Assembly (NCBI GenBank): GCA_902728285.1
Contig: CACVBU010001185.1
Coordinates: 124,001 to 188,000, forward strand
Source of the DNA: Clytia hemisphaerica
Lineage: Eukaryota > Cnidaria > Hydrozoa > Leptothecata > Clytiidae
Direction of reading: 5' to 3'
DNA length: 64,000 nt
Every line of letters starts with the position of its first letter. Positions within the stretch are counted from its first letter, which is position 1. The translations under genes were made by a program, and so were the position numbers. Shown piece by piece: positions 23,808 through 36,505 of the stretch. The notes beneath the pieces were generated by a model. It was not told the DNA's origin and made no database searches. It saw nothing but the letters and a program-made list of their open reading frames with translations.

Positions 23808-26800
23808 TCACCTCTTATAGAAGTCGACCACTGGTTCCACCCTGATGCCCTTTGTCTTGCAGATGTCCAACGCGTACTGTGACACCCTGGTACCGAGGTT
23901 GGCCATTTTTGTAGAATTCCCTGGCGGCGACGTCATTATTGAACTATCTGACGTCAGCAAGGTAACCATGTTAGATGAGGTGTGATCGATGGGGGTTGGG
24001 GACGAGTTCTCTTGATGTTTCTCCGCGAAGTAGATACAACATTTGACCACTTGAATGAATCTCCTAAAAGGAATAAGGGTGTGCGAAAAAAAACTTTAGA
24101 GATTGAATTGTTTCATACATAGGCATAACATGAATAGGCTTCCTGAAACCCCGTAGCCTGTTAGACGAAAGCCGTTAATGAAATGAAAAATTTGGTTTGG
24201 TGGGAAGGTACTAGGATCCCCGTTGAGATAATATTTGTTTTAGCTTTTAGAGATGAGATTGTATCATGCATGGGTATAACATGAATATATAAGCTTCATG
24301 AAACCCTGGAGAGATCATATTTATTTTAGCTTTTAAGGATAAAAATTAGATTCGAAAAATCAATAGGAAATTGTTTATCAGCTAAATTACCTAAACATGA
24401 ACCCTGATCATTGCTAGCAGGTTGTCCCTAATGTCAGTGAAAGATTAGCCCGGAAACTAGGCGTCGATAACAAAAGTATAACCATTGGTCTAGCGAGTTT
24501 ATGTATTTGCACTTTCGAGGACGGCGGAGTGACAGAAGCGATTTGGAAAAGCCCGCAAAAATCTAGGAGGTAAAATTATGAATGTCTTTACCATTCTTCG
24601 ACATCTCTGTTCTTTTTCTTCTTGCTGTTGAGTGCGTCTGTAATCGTCTCATGCTCTTTCTGTGTCTTCAACCAACTGAAAAACGAACGTGTATATGAAA
24701 AAGCCTTAGAATGGGGCTTGGTAAAGGTCACAGAAAATTGCTCCGTGGTATATTTTGTAGTACAAGTCTTCATAACTCAAACACGCACGAATTTATATTA
24801 AGTTGAGGAAATTTCAATTTATTGGGTAAAGGTTTATAAGGCTATATTAATTGAAGGGACCATAAAACTTTAATTCGAGTTATAGACATTCTAGTTATAA
24901 AGGTTCGAGTTTAAGAGACTCAACTGTACTAACATCAATACAACGACTTAGAAAGATTGAGCCCCACAAAAACGTTCACTTTACTGTTGGTTGAGTCTAC
25001 AGGCCTAGCAAGCGTGCAGTAACTTCAATTTTGTGGGGCTCAATGTGAAAAGAATCAATCGCTCTACACAAACTTGCCTTGAAGGAAATGCACGCGAGGT
25101 TTTCTTCTAAAGGAAGTTTGAGTTGGCTGAGACAACAAACTTAGGGGTAAGGAACAAATTCTACTATTACTCATCTAGGCCATATGCCACTTAACACTCG
25201 AAACCTACAATGTTTTTTTCTTCAAATCCAGCATTTTTTCAGAGCAAATCAGACTTCAATTCAAATATCGTTACCCTGGCCTACCATAAACCAAACAGAG
25301 CACTTCAAATAACAGTTTAAATTTCTCGTCCAACTCTCAAGCTATAACTTAGCCCTGTTTGAAGGTGCTGAAATTCAAGCAATTTGCAAGAAATAGTTTT
25401 GCAAAAAAGCTCATTAGAGGGCCGAAAGAACTAATGAAAAGTTTGGCATCCTGTAACATACCGATTTCCATGTTTGATTTCATCTTCGAGGAATTTGATA
25501 GCATCACGAGCACCAGGGTTGTATTTCTTCAATTCATCCAATGCTGCGATCACTGAAAAATATATAAGAGAATGGGCTGTTCCATTAAAAAACCATACAG
25601 GGGGGTGGGCGAACCTCTTCAAGTCAAAGTCAAAAAAAAAATATTGAAAAGGTGTGAATACCTCTGGAGCCAAAATACCCTTGCAAAAATACTTTTCATA
25701 CCTTAAAGTGAAATCAGTCTTTCACCCCATGGAAATTTTACAATAACTTTTTACCCCCTTGGAAAAAAAACACACCCTGGAATTTTTTCTTGGATTACTA
25801 TCTGGAAATGTTCGTCCACCCCCTGTATGGATATAAAATGGAATGGCCCATGAAGAGAACGAACACAAGCTGAGAACAAGGGATCCGTAACTCGTGAGTT
25901 ATATTTGTGAGTTATATCCATGAGTTATGCGTTGTGACGTCATTCAGAGAGTTGTTTTAATGAGATAACTCTTGAGAAATTATCTTGAGAAATCAAATCA
26001 TGAGTTATCAACTCGTAGAATTGTTCTTCAGAATAAGTTTGCAAGTTAATAACTCGTGCTGTTATTCCTCAGAATAGTTTCACGAGTTATCAACTCGTGC
26101 TAATTTAAGGTGATGAGTTTTTATTTGAGATAACTCACAGATTGACATCACAACACATAACTCAGTACTATAAACTAGCAAATACAACTCAAGAATCATG
26201 GACCCACCGAGAACAAGAACCCTGATAATAAAATTCCTATTCCACCAATCAGCTGTTGGGTCTGTGGAAGACATTACATTGGTGCTTATCATGAATATTT
26301 ATTCATATGCACCACTGGAGAGTTTCTGAGAAGTTTTCCACCCAATACGTTACTTAAACAATAGAAAAAGTGACGTATTGGGTGGAACAAGAAACAGAAA
26401 AGTTGCATAATTTCGTGAAGTCATTGCAGTGGTGCATGTATGAATCATACGCTGAGGAAGGTATGACTTCGAACATCACAAGACACTAGCAATAACACAA
26501 ACCTTGAATAGGGACAATGACAACGAAATTGGAGCTTTTGACCAACGTTCTGAGTAAGGAGAGATGACGACATAGAGCTGGAGTGTCGAGAACGAGATAC
26601 ACTGAATGTTCTTCGGTTTTCAATTTCATCTGCATCTCACTCACTTCGTGCTGAAAAATATAGAGAGAATAGTTCATGAATACACGCCTGTTTCATAGCC
26701 TCCATGGAACTGAAATTGTGAGTATTTTTGTCCACAGGGGACGCAATTTTGGCCAAATTTTCCAGTTGGGGAGGGGGTTCCACCGGTTCTGTGACACAGG

Positions 26801-29800
26801 AGTGTTTTAATCGTCTGGTAAAGTAAAAGAGTCTCTTTATGAACAAAATACAAAGAAGGTTCTTTTCTTAAATTAGTCACAAAAGGCTTGCGAATTCACT
26901 TAAAGGGACATAAAAGTCAACAAATGTAAACATTGCGCGAACCACGTGTCATTAAAGAGAACAATTAAAATCATGTGTCCAAAACAAACTTGTAAAACAA
27001 TCGAAACAATCAAAATCAGCGATATTTGCTTTGATTTTTTATTATGACATGTGACATTTGTTTTGATTTTGTATCCCACTGCATACGGTTTGTTTACAAA
27101 TTTCGTCAGTACTTTAATGTCCAGCTTTAAGTTTGAGAAAATTATTCCATTTAGGAGGTAAAACACATTTAAAAAGCATTGTAGAAAGGAGCTGTATTGA
27201 CTTTTTCTGAAAAAAAAAAGAGTATCGTTGGAGACAGTACCGAAAATTGACATTTCAACTGAATGAAGCACAAAGAAAATCATGTCTCATCAAAATCAAG
27301 ATTCTTCCCAAATCTTAGAATCGTTAACAACAGATATCCTCTAAAAATCATTGGAAAATGTGTAAAATATTTCAGGAGATAAATTTAAACCTTGAGTTTT
27401 TGTTTAGCAAGTGCTTTCATCATTTCGTTTCTCTGTTCCAAGGTTTTACGAGGATGTGGTGGTGCCGCAGGAGTGGTGGTTATGGAGTTGCCATTCGAAT
27501 GTGTGTGATCAGCATGTCCGTTCATATGTTGGTGGTTAGTAGTGACCGCAGGAGGTTGTGGCAACTGTTCTGTATCCACCATAAACCTGTCTGTCTTCTC
27601 ATCCCAAGAGAAACAAGGCACGTCAGTATTGTTACTGATGAAATGCCCGAAGTTTCTCAAGTAGGTGACCCTCAAAGCGAATTGGTACAGCTCAGAGTTG
27701 GTGAGACCACGGAACCATTTGATGTCTAGACTTTTGTGAAGATCTTCAAAACCAGGGGCACCATAGAATGTGATGTCTTCAGGTAGAGCACGCTTCTGTG
27801 GCTTCTCAACGCCGTCTTCAAGGTCACCACGGAGCCAGAGTGGAAGGCGTCTGCGCTGACTGAAGTACATGACTGAGACGAAAAAAGTTGAGAAGCGCTT
27901 TTAAAAGGGCATTATAGATTTTCCAAGATTATAACAATCTCAGGAAACGTCCAAGGAGGTATTCTTTGATAGCCGAAGGTATAAAAGACACGAATTACAA
28001 AAAAGATCAATTTTTCAATAACCGAACATTAAAGGCATGTTACGTCTTTTACAAAAGTACTTTATCTCGATAGGTGATATGTTATAAATCAGAGCAAAGA
28101 TCGAAAGATCCAGAAACAGGGCTAATACTTAAAGTACCCAGACTCAATGATAGAGATGAAGGAAAACCCATGGAGTACAGTAGCGTAGACAAGAGAGGCG
28201 CAAAATTTGCGGAGGAAGGCACTGTAATTATCTATATATAATATAAAAAGATAATTGTCGTGTCCTAAAAATCCGCTTTTCTACAAAGATTTTGCACCCC
28301 TCTTATCTACGCTACTGGAGTAGTAAGTATCGAGTTTATCTATAGAGGGTAGACACTTGCTTATTAAAAAAAACGTAGGTAGTAAGTGTAGTAAACCTGT
28401 AGTATGTACAACTTTTTGTGATGGCAAAATATTCAAAACGTCTGCTATTCTCTGCCAAAGGACAGGTGCAGCCTGAGAGTGTCGAAAAAAGATATAGGTG
28501 AAATTAAATCAATTAGTTCCGGACTTGAAATGATAAAGGTATAGGTAGATATTTTCAGTGTTTGCTGAGTTACACAAAATCCGCCGTTATGGAAGATAGA
28601 ATTCGATTAGAAAAAAAAATCGCCTCTTCATCAAAATCGAATGTTTTCATAATAGTAGGTTCTTGAAAATTCTATATGACACCTACCTTGCCACTGGTTT
28701 TCAAGATGTCAGGGTTAATACGAAGCCAATCAAATAAAACTTTGACAACAGGTAAAAATGCTTCATTATTTATCTTCTCAAAGTCTTCTAACAAGCAGGC
28801 TGCTTGGTTTATGAAGTCCACATGCTCAAGTGTGAAATCGTGTACAATGCCGTTGGAAAGTGAATTCAAGTGCATTTTGTTATTCTCTTTTTTCAACTGC
28901 TTATTCAACAAAAGACCGGCTTTTGATAAACTTGATAGGTTCTCTCTTTCGCTTTTAGATATCTTGCCATTGATAGGCGGCCGCGCGCCTCTCTCAAGAA
29001 CAATACGCTCTACTTCCAGGTCGTTTTCGGCATCTGATGTTTCTTCGATCACTGAATCACTATCCTCGCTCAAAGTGTCTGAGAAGTCCTGGTCCAGTTC
29101 ACCTGTTCGAACATAAAGTGGAGAGAAAATTTGATAAATGGGTTGAAGATATAGACCATGTTCATACGTTACGGTTCCGTTCCGAAACGGTTCCGAAACA
29201 AGTGTGAGCGTCAAAATTCGAAACGTCAAAAAAGAAGACGTTACAAAGCAAAACAGATCGAAAGGGTTTCGCCCCAATTTTTTTCATCGGAACGGAACTG
29301 CTCCGTTTTCTTGCTCCGAAACGTTCCGAAACCAATATGAACAATACTTCACTAAAACAGGTATCTTTCTGAATTGGAAACAGTGTAAACAGTGTCTTAA
29401 CAGTGTAAAACCAGGACCTACCTTCACTGAGGTCAGATAAATCTTCATCCTGTTTAAAGATGAGATGTTCATCATCACTGTTGGAATGATCAGAACTTTG
29501 CGAGCTGAACTTTCTACGTCTTCTTCTCTTACGTTGACTCATGATGATTCTATTGCGCATCTTGGAGAATTGGTCTTTCCCTTTTTCTGAATCTAATGCT
29601 GGATAGGCCTGCTTCATGTAGTTGCTGATGAAACTGAGTAACTCAGACAGTAAGGTACTGGCAAAGGCCACTGCAGCAGAACCAATATCTGATCCTAAAA
29701 TATTAAATGATAGTCGAATACATATGCTATTTATGACAAAAACCCTTTGTGTTGATACAATGAAAAAGACATTGTGCTAAAAGCGTTGTTAAATTTACCT

Positions 29801-32800
29801 TAAAATTGGCTTTCATTTAATGGCTTACTAATTTTCAGAGAAAAAAAAATCTAGTGATTCGTTTCTCATTGAAATTTTTATCTTTGTGGTAGTAAAAAAA
29901 TAACATTTGATGGGAAAACTTGTTTTCTTTACCTTTCTTTTTGAGCTTGACAATATCCAGTATTGTCATACCCATCATTTTCAAAAGCATTCCTGAAGAA
30001 ATGGAATCTTCCTGGACGACGTGCAAACTCTCATGTTCTTGGTGCTGGCGGTATTGATGTCCACCGCCAACGCCATTGGTGATGGGCGGCGTTGGTGAAT
30101 GTGATATTTGAAGTTTCTCATTCAGAATCAATGAAAATAATGAAATGACAGACTGGCACCACTGCCCTAGCTCCTCGTTTGTTATTCTAAAAGAAAGATA
30201 GAATTTTGCTCTGATAAAGGGAAAAAGAGTAGCTGCGCAGTCCCAGGTATTTTTGACATTTCCCTTTTTTCAGTTCTAAGTCTAATGAATAATAGCCTCT
30301 CAGAAAAATCAACCTTTTAAATTGTATTGAATATTCTTAAATAGGATAAGATCCTGATATTGGCCTTTCCCATTGGGTAATGGGTCCTACTCCTTACAAA
30401 GTAGAAATTCAACTTTTTTCAAAAAAATAAATTCATAGCGGTATCCAGACACAACTTGTTGGGAGCGTCAGTACCACCACACACCACAATGTCTGGCATA
30501 TTGCACACATTCTTGTATCAGATTTTGTACCCCATTCCCCTAACATGGTATGGTTTAACTTCAAAGAGAAGGTGTGGAGCCAGTGAGTTGAGTTCATTGT
30601 CCATTGTTCATTTGCCAAGTTAACCGTAAAAGTACTGCAGTGGGAATTGATCTCAGACCTACAAGATCGGATTCAAGAGTGATGACTACCACACTTTAAT
30701 ATGCAAGCTTCTAGGCTTTATTTAAAATGCCTCAATTGAAAATATACAGAAATAGCAAAAATTAATCTTACTTCCTTAAACCAAACAAGACTTCTTGTAG
30801 AGATAAAAACGCAGCAGTGAATTGTGTCTTTGTGTCGATTCTATAAAAAATAATTCAAATAAAAATGACCTTGGGTTCTTTTAATAATAGATTACAGAAT
30901 GTAGTAGGTAAATGAATATCAATGCCTTTATAAACTCCTTAGCAATAGGCATTTCTGCGTGCTGTGAGTATTGGTAAAAATTTCCAGACAGGAGAATCAC
31001 ACATGAGTTCTTCTTAACTCCAAAGGCTTATAATTGAACATATCATGCAAAAAATATCATATAAATAATAGGGTTTCCATTCGTTCTAATGGAAAATCTG
31101 ATCTGAAATGATTTCATTTCGGACTCCGACAGATTCCACAATGAATGATACTTACAGTGTGTTATTTTTAAGGCATGTTGCTTGCAGTTCAGTCATCACC
31201 ACATTGTGTTTCTCCAACACTCTTTTCACATTTTCTTCAGCACCTTCAAAAGGTGATGGAGCCATCAAGCTGATAGGAGAAAGAAAAAATCAGTTTGATG
31301 GTAACTCTCAGCTTATATACCAACATTCCAATTCAATTCAATTCAAAGATATTTTATTTGCCTGCATTATTATGCTAGACTAGAAATTTACAATACTTGA
31401 AAGTTAGATAAATAAGTTAATAAATAAGGAGCAGACCAGGCTGGCCATCCATATCGAGGTTTAAACTGACTTATTAAACAGCGATTACTGCAGCCTAGGT
31501 TAGTCTTTTCTATTGGTTTGATCTGGTTTGATCCAAAGTTTTGACACTTGGACCCAATACTTTTTCCTGCATTCCATAACAAATTAGTTTTCTAGACATG
31601 CAATAAATATAGAAAAAAACTTGCCGGAATCTCTTGTTTATTGAAGCAGTTGATTTATAAAAGGATTCCTGTATAGGCAATCTTAACCTCTATCTATGAC
31701 AATATTATCTTTCTTAAAAACACAAGTACTGAAATCTATAAATCAATAAATCATAAGGCAAATGAAAATGGAAAAATGTTGACAAAATCATTCCCTTACC
31801 ATCTCATATAGTGGTAACATGACTCACACAACTCTGATTGACTTTGTTTCAAAGTTCCAATCTGATTATGTGGCATCCCAACTGCAGGGTTCAATAGAAT
31901 AGCGAGATGATAGTAGCGTTCAGCGTGTCGAGGATTTGGTTCAGAGGAAACATCCAACTGGTAACGCGCTAAAACAAAATTTCTTTTAGATCATTATGAT
32001 GGTTGCAACCAGGTTTTATATAAATCGTTAAAAATCTGAAGAGTCATTTGACCATAATCATTTTGTTAGAAAAATGGAAATTGTGCACATATAAAAAATG
32101 GACAGATTTCCATCTAAAGGTCAGAAGGAAAAGTTCAAATCTTTTCTAAGTTCAAAGTTCTACAAAATATCCAGAAGGACATTACTTTTCTTATCCAAGC
32201 ATGGAATAATTTTGGAACTAAAGCTGGGCATTCATGTTTAAGATTCTATGGGTCTTCCCTTTTAAATCCCAAAGCAGTATGGTTATAGATAAAAAAGTGC
32301 ATACCCCAATGCGCTATTTACAATTGATTATTCACTCCCACAAGAAGAAATGTTACAAATACTTACCAATATCACCGAGATAAATGAGACACCGCTGGCA
32401 AGCTTTGAAGGCCCATTCCATTTGATCTTTGGTGACCTTTTGATGGATATCTAGAAATGAAATGAAAAAGGAATATTAAAAATCTTAAGGAAGTTTAACC
32501 TTGCACAGTTTAAAAATTTGTGTCTTGCGAATCAGGACAGAATTTGTATGAAAATGTCCCCCTTTTTCCTTCTTTTCCCTTCTTCCTTCTGCCGCATACT
32601 GAGAAATTACTTTGAATTACTTTAAGGTTTAATGTTAAAAATATCGTTATACATAAACAGCTTGTTAATAAATGTTTCTTTCATTCAGACAGTACTGTTG
32701 GGGAGTTCAAGGATAGCTATTAGAAAAATGACGGTTTCTTTTTTACCTGAATCTGGTGGTATTCCAATCCAATCAATCACACCTTGTAACGCAATGCAAT

Positions 32801-34846
32801 ATCTGTTACGAAGACGTACTAAGAGATTGTGGTAGAAGCCGAGCGCACCTTGAAGGTGAGAGGTGTAAACTGAAAGAAGCATGCTGTCTGTTGCCAATCC
32901 CTGAAAATGGATATAACATTCATTACATGTGTTAATAAATGTTGCATTACTAAGGATTCATTTTTCGGAAAGTGAACTTTTCAGATCTTCAAGCAGCTTC
33001 AAGGAAGTTTTTTTAGAGCAATGGTCAATTGTAATTTATTTTCTGTTTAGTTAATTTTCAAGGGGTAAAGTACTAATTTTAGATAGCCCAATAAACTTCT
33101 CAATTCTTTTTTTTGTGTGGAAGTTTTGTTTTTTACCAGGGTGTATCCTTACATTTTCAAGCAAATCCTTTGATCGGATCTGGTGTTTACATTTAAGTTT
33201 AAGGATGGATGGAAAACAGCCCATTCTCAGAATACAGCTCAAGTGAAGCTGGAAATACATGAGAAAATAAAACATTGAGCTCAAACAGTTACTCGTGCTA
33301 ACAGACTTTCAGGAAAAAAATTGAAATGAAACCTTTTTATCCATTTTGAGTTTGTGAATGATGTCGTAGAATGCTTTCCTCCATAAATATTCTTCAGTTT
33401 TTCTAGCAATATCACATTCCCCTGATAGTAAAATGTGTTCACAAACATCTCGTACCCTAAAAGAAAAATGAAAGGGATAGTTAACGGTTTGAGATATTTG
33501 GCCTGCAGAAACCTTCTTTGGTCCTGAATAAAACATTGAAGTATTTTTGCATAACCAATTTCCAAACTTGATAATTTAATTATTTGCTCAGGACAATAGA
33601 AGGAATACAAAATGCCAAACATCTCAAATCATCAGATATTACCCCTTTAATTGGAATGGAGTATTTCAAATGAAGGATCTAATGGATAAGAAAATTATTG
33701 AGTTGTTCTTTGATAATCAACAAGGTCTATTTAAATTTATTTCGTTTTTAATTAACTATTTCTTTCACCAAAAATATAGATCTCAGAAGCACAGATTTAT
33801 TTACTCTAGGGGCTGAGTTAGGTCTCGTATGCACATCGGCGTATAGTCATTTTTTCTTTTGATCATGAAAGTATAGTCCTTGAAGAGTCAGAAAACATGT
33901 GTGGCGTCATTTGGATCAGGCACAAATTTCCATAATGGCGGATTTTAGATTTTCAACCCTTTTAAGCCCTCTTTAGACAATGGTCTAAAAATTTCTTTAT
34001 CAAGAGATACGAAGTACTTACGTTTTCTAAGTTTTGAAAACGAAAGTACTTCATAGCTCAAGATAGCAAAATTTTCAGACCATGGTTCTGACCTTTTTCT
34101 TAATCAGCATAAAACTTCTGATCGATTGGTATATAATATGCAGGGTTTAAAGCTCAAAAAATATTTTTCTTAAGCTAGCAGAGCCTAAGAGCCCATGTGA
34201 CGAAAGAAAGTTTTGAATCCGCCATTATGGATTTCAAAATTCATGTAGAAAAATAAATTTTCCCTGAATTTTATTATTTGAATGGTAGGCAAGACCCTCC
34301 GGAAATTTCATGTAAATCAAGTAGCCCAATCAAATGTTACAGCCACGCAAATTTGGAACTAAAAGTAGTCATTTCAAAAAATCAAAATCGAAAGTGCTTC
34401 ATATCTCCAGTTAACGAAATTTTCAGACCATAGTTCTGACATATTTCTTAATCAGCATAAAATTTGTGATCGATTGGTATATAATATGTCTATGTTTAAA
34501 GTTTAAAAAGTTTTTTCAAGCAAGAGAGCTAAAAAGGGTTGAAAATCTAAAATCCGCCATTATGGAAATTTGTGTCTGATCCAAATAACGCCACACACGT
34601 TTTCTGACTCTTCAAGGACTATACTTTCATGATCAAAAGAAAAAATGACTATACGCCGATGCGCATCAGGACCTAACTCAGCCCCTAGAGTATATATTAC
34701 TTTTCTCAATTTGAACCTTAAAATAATATAGGAAGCATTTTACATACCTCTGCCTAAGCTGTAGATTCTCAAGATCAAACCATTCTTTCCAATTATTTGC
34801 TTGTTGTATTTGCAAATCCAACCGTTGGGAAATTTGTTGAACGTGG
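23808..34846 (-). CDS. SMG5: SMG5 nonsense-mediated mRNA decay factor (16 exons; N-terminus incomplete)
   Basis: SMG5 (EST1B) binds phosphorylated UPF1 with SMG7 and promotes decay of mRNAs with premature stops. Minus-strand exons: 34748-34846, 33333-33456, 32747-32900, 32367-32450, 31800-31968, 31156-31269, 30772-30840, 29933-30186, 29422-29694, 28687-29102, 28397-28472, 27391-27872, 26503-26650, 25462-25552, 24592-24675, 23808-24063. All junctions are GT..AG and all phases agree, giving 963 codons plus the missing N-terminus (human 1016). Landmarks are the 14-3-3-like/TPR domain (RLDLQIQQ, EEYLWRKAFYDII, CQRCLIYLGDI, GMPHNQIGTL, FEGAEENVKRVLEK), an acidic-basic middle, DWLRINPDILK, LRNFGHFI and a PIN domain (YLVLDTPALCRHL, ELKKYNPGARDAIKFLE, VEPVVDFYKR at the C-terminus). 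The stop follows KR; the AGAGGTGAGA there could also be a donor to a further tiny exon. The first exon is unassigned; an unspliced ATG at 34878 is an alternative. Confidence 0.95.
24845..24926. mobile_element. Partial MITE with CAGTTGAGTCT end (pogo-like)
   Basis: The right end is GTTCGAGTTTAAGAGACTCA followed by ACTG and TA. It resembles the element at 20238, with AATTCGAGTT words inside. No clear left end was found. Confidence 0.45.
25572..25851. mobile_element. MITE with ATGGGC..TTCCATT ends, in an SMG5 intron
   Basis: The left end ATGGGCTGTTCCATTAAAAA, with CCATACAGGGGGGTGGGCGA next, is inverted at the right (TCGTCCACCCCCTGTATGGA, then AATGGAATGGCCCAT). Arms are about 45 bp. It starts only 20 bp from the acceptor of the exon 25462-25552. 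Confidence 0.7.
25881..26208. mobile_element. Foldback MITE with 9-bp target duplication GAGAACAAG
   Basis: Imperfect long inverted arms: GGATCCGTAACTCGTGAGTT on the left; CAACTCAAGAATCATGGACC on the right. GAGTTAT words are repeated throughout. It is flanked by direct GAGAACAAG at 25872-25880 and 26209-26217, a length seen for Mutator-type insertions. Confidence 0.7.
26301..26444. mobile_element. Small foldback MITE (TATGCACCACTG ends)
   Basis: Outer arms are ATTCATATGCACCACTGG and GCAGTGGTGCATGTATGAAT; an inner inverted pair is CCACCCAATACGT and ACGTATTGGGTGG. It lies in the SMG5 intron just before exon 26503-26650. Confidence 0.6.
26725..26850 (+). repeat. Dispersed repeat (CCAGTGGGA family), copy 2, in an SMG5 intron
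   Basis: TCCACAGGGGACGCAATTTT, TTCCAGTTGGGGAGGGGGTT and CTGGTAAAGTAAAAGAG align with the copy at 18885-18980. It lies between SMG5 exons 27391-27872 and 26503-26650. Confidence 0.6.
28178..28317. mobile_element. MITE with CAGTAGCGTAGA ends and GAGTA flanks, in an SMG5 intron
   Basis: The left end CAGTAGCGTAGACAAGAGAG is inverted at the right (CTCTTATCTACGCTACTG). Direct GAGTA flanks the element at 28173-28177 and 28318-28322. Confidence 0.7.
29155..29342 (+). mobile_element. MITE, GACCATGTTCA family, 3'-shortened copy in an SMG5 intron
   Basis: It is closely similar to 9992-10180 (TACGGTTCCGTTCCGAAACG, AAAGAAGACGTTACAAA) but stops at AACCAATATGAAC without the right inverted end. It lies in the intron between SMG5 exons 29422-29694 and 28687-29102. 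Confidence 0.75.
30441..30715 (-). mobile_element. Candidate tRNA-derived SINE in an SMG5 intron
   Basis: On the minus strand the left part reads GTGGTAGTCATCACTCTTGA, then GAGATCAATTCCCACTGCAG, resembling Pol III A-box and B-box spacing. About 200 bp of unrelated tail ends in an A/T-rich tract. There is no second copy in the window to confirm it. Confidence 0.4.
33804..34690. mobile_element. 887-bp TA-flanked foldback element in the first mapped SMG5 intron
   Basis: Inverted arms of more than 150 bp start CTCTAGGGGCTGAGTTAGGT and end with the inverse, ACCTAACTCAGCCCCTAGAG. TA flanks both ends. The arms include CAAATTTCCATAATGGCGGA. There is no coding capacity, so it is non-autonomous. Confidence 0.8.
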
Positions 34847-35079
34847 CTGAAAATACAAGATGGAATGTTTAGTTCCAATGAGAAAAAACAGTCCTACTTC
34901 AATTTAGCAGATGATTGGATCCTTTAGCAATACCAAGTCCAATTCCTCAAACTAATCACGTGGAGCTCAGACAAAATATGATACCGGCGAAGGAATACTT
35001 AGAACTAACAAGGATAGATCAGATCCTTTAGCAGTCCTCACAAACCGATCTAGTGAATATAAAATGATGACAACAGTCT

Positions 35080-35350
35080 ACCTCGAGAAAGTTCCTGTCT
35101 TACCATTTCTCAAATGGAATGCAAGGACTGAATGATGAGTGTAAATTAGACTCCTATCAAGTTGACAAACCTTCTTTTTGAAATGAAACGATCTGATATT
35201 GATCTTCTTGGAATATCTGAATCGCATTCAGTATTCAATCACAAAAAATGCAGACTAGCTACTTGGACCTTACTAGATGGCAAAACTAAAAAGCAAATAG
35301 ATTATACCAGACGGTTCCTATCGTTGCAAACGCCGGTTCAGCTTGCGCAT
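35080..35350 (+). pseudogene. LINE endonuclease (EEP) remnant with internal deletion
   Basis: Translated pieces NLLFEMKRSDIDLLGISESH and RLATWTLLDGKTKKQIDY match the beginning (the EMK..DILG.SE.H motif) and the end (the TW.SPDGKT.NQIDY motif) of AP-endonuclease domains of non-LTR retrotransposons. In an intact domain more than 100 residues separate them; here about 11 do. The upstream frame (LTISQMECKD) is broken by stops. It is unrelated in frame to the LINE reverse transcriptase at 38.7 kb and may be from another element. Confidence 0.6.
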
Positions 35351-36362
35351 AAAAAGCCCATAAAATGATAAAGATGGTACATTTGAATTTGAATTAGTTT
35401 TTCATCACCTACGGAAGTACATTGTTTAGTGGATGATTTCATACTTCAAATAGAAAAAGAGAAAGTGACACGCATTCTTGAATTATAATTTGCAGCAACG
35501 TCACAATATATTTTGAATAATTGACGTCAGAATTATTTTCGTTAGAAAGTCACTGTAGGGGCTTCTTCGATTCAAATGTCAAATCCCTTTTTGGAAGGGG
35601 GTTTTATCGAAATGTAGTGCTAATTTTCTCACTCAATTATGTATGAAAAATGTAATTTCAAACACACAAGTTAAAACTACGACGTATTATGTACTGCTTT
35701 TTTGAAAGAAAATGAGCTTTTTGTCTCAAGACTGCACAAAATTCTTCTTTCCTACTTTCAGCATTTATCAAATTTCTACCAATGAGATTGTAGGATTTCA
35801 CACAGCTCTTCTTTTTGGCACCTGTGGCCTCTCAGTGCCTTGCACAATGGGCGGCTGTAAAATCCCACCCTTCATATATTGGTTTCAATCTGTGATCCTA
35901 AGGCTTGGGTTTTTTATCATCTTCAATTTAATGAAGAAAGCAGGAATTTGATGCAAGAGTTAGATTGTCAACAAAGTGCCGTAGAAAATCATTGAATAAA
36001 AGTAGAACTTTAAATATTTTCATTTGTGCAGAATTGGTGCTGGTGAAACATGGAAAAGTTTCATTTTATCCTGATTCAATTGAATATGGGATTTGGAAAA
36101 CTTTCTATGTTTGGTTTTTTGCACAAACCCCTGTAACTATGGGCGAGCACCCAGTTGCTAAGATGCTGGCTTGAAATTGAAATTGAAACCACTGAAAATG
36201 AAAGTAAAATCGGCCTGCACTCCAAATCCCGTAATCTTGATATAGGAGTTTAAGCATAGACTGCCCACTGACGACTATTCTTAAAGTATTCTTTGAGTCT
36301 TCTAATGATCAGTTTATGGAATATTCATCCAAAAAATTTTTTATAAAAGTTGCTAAATCATT

Positions 36363-36505
36363 TTTTCACTCAGGGTCGGCCTTTTATTGTATAGTTCGGT
36401 CAAGGGTCAGCTTTTTTTCAATGGTTGAGGGTCGGCCTTTTAAGGGTTGAGGGTTGGCCTTTTTTAAGGGTCAGGGTTGAGGTTGGGTTTGAGGTTGAGG
36501 TTGGG
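36363..36505 (+). repeat. GGGTCGGCCTTTT / GGGTTGAGG minisatellite
   Basis: Imperfect repeats of AGGGTCGGCCTTTT pass into GGGTTGAGGTT units. It is simple repetitive sequence. Confidence 0.75.

Noticed and set aside
26900-27283. 127-codon minus-strand ORF in an SMG5 intron
   Set aside because: It is Phe/Ile/Leu-rich, as expected from AT-rich sequence, and lies between two well-supported SMG5 exons in another frame.
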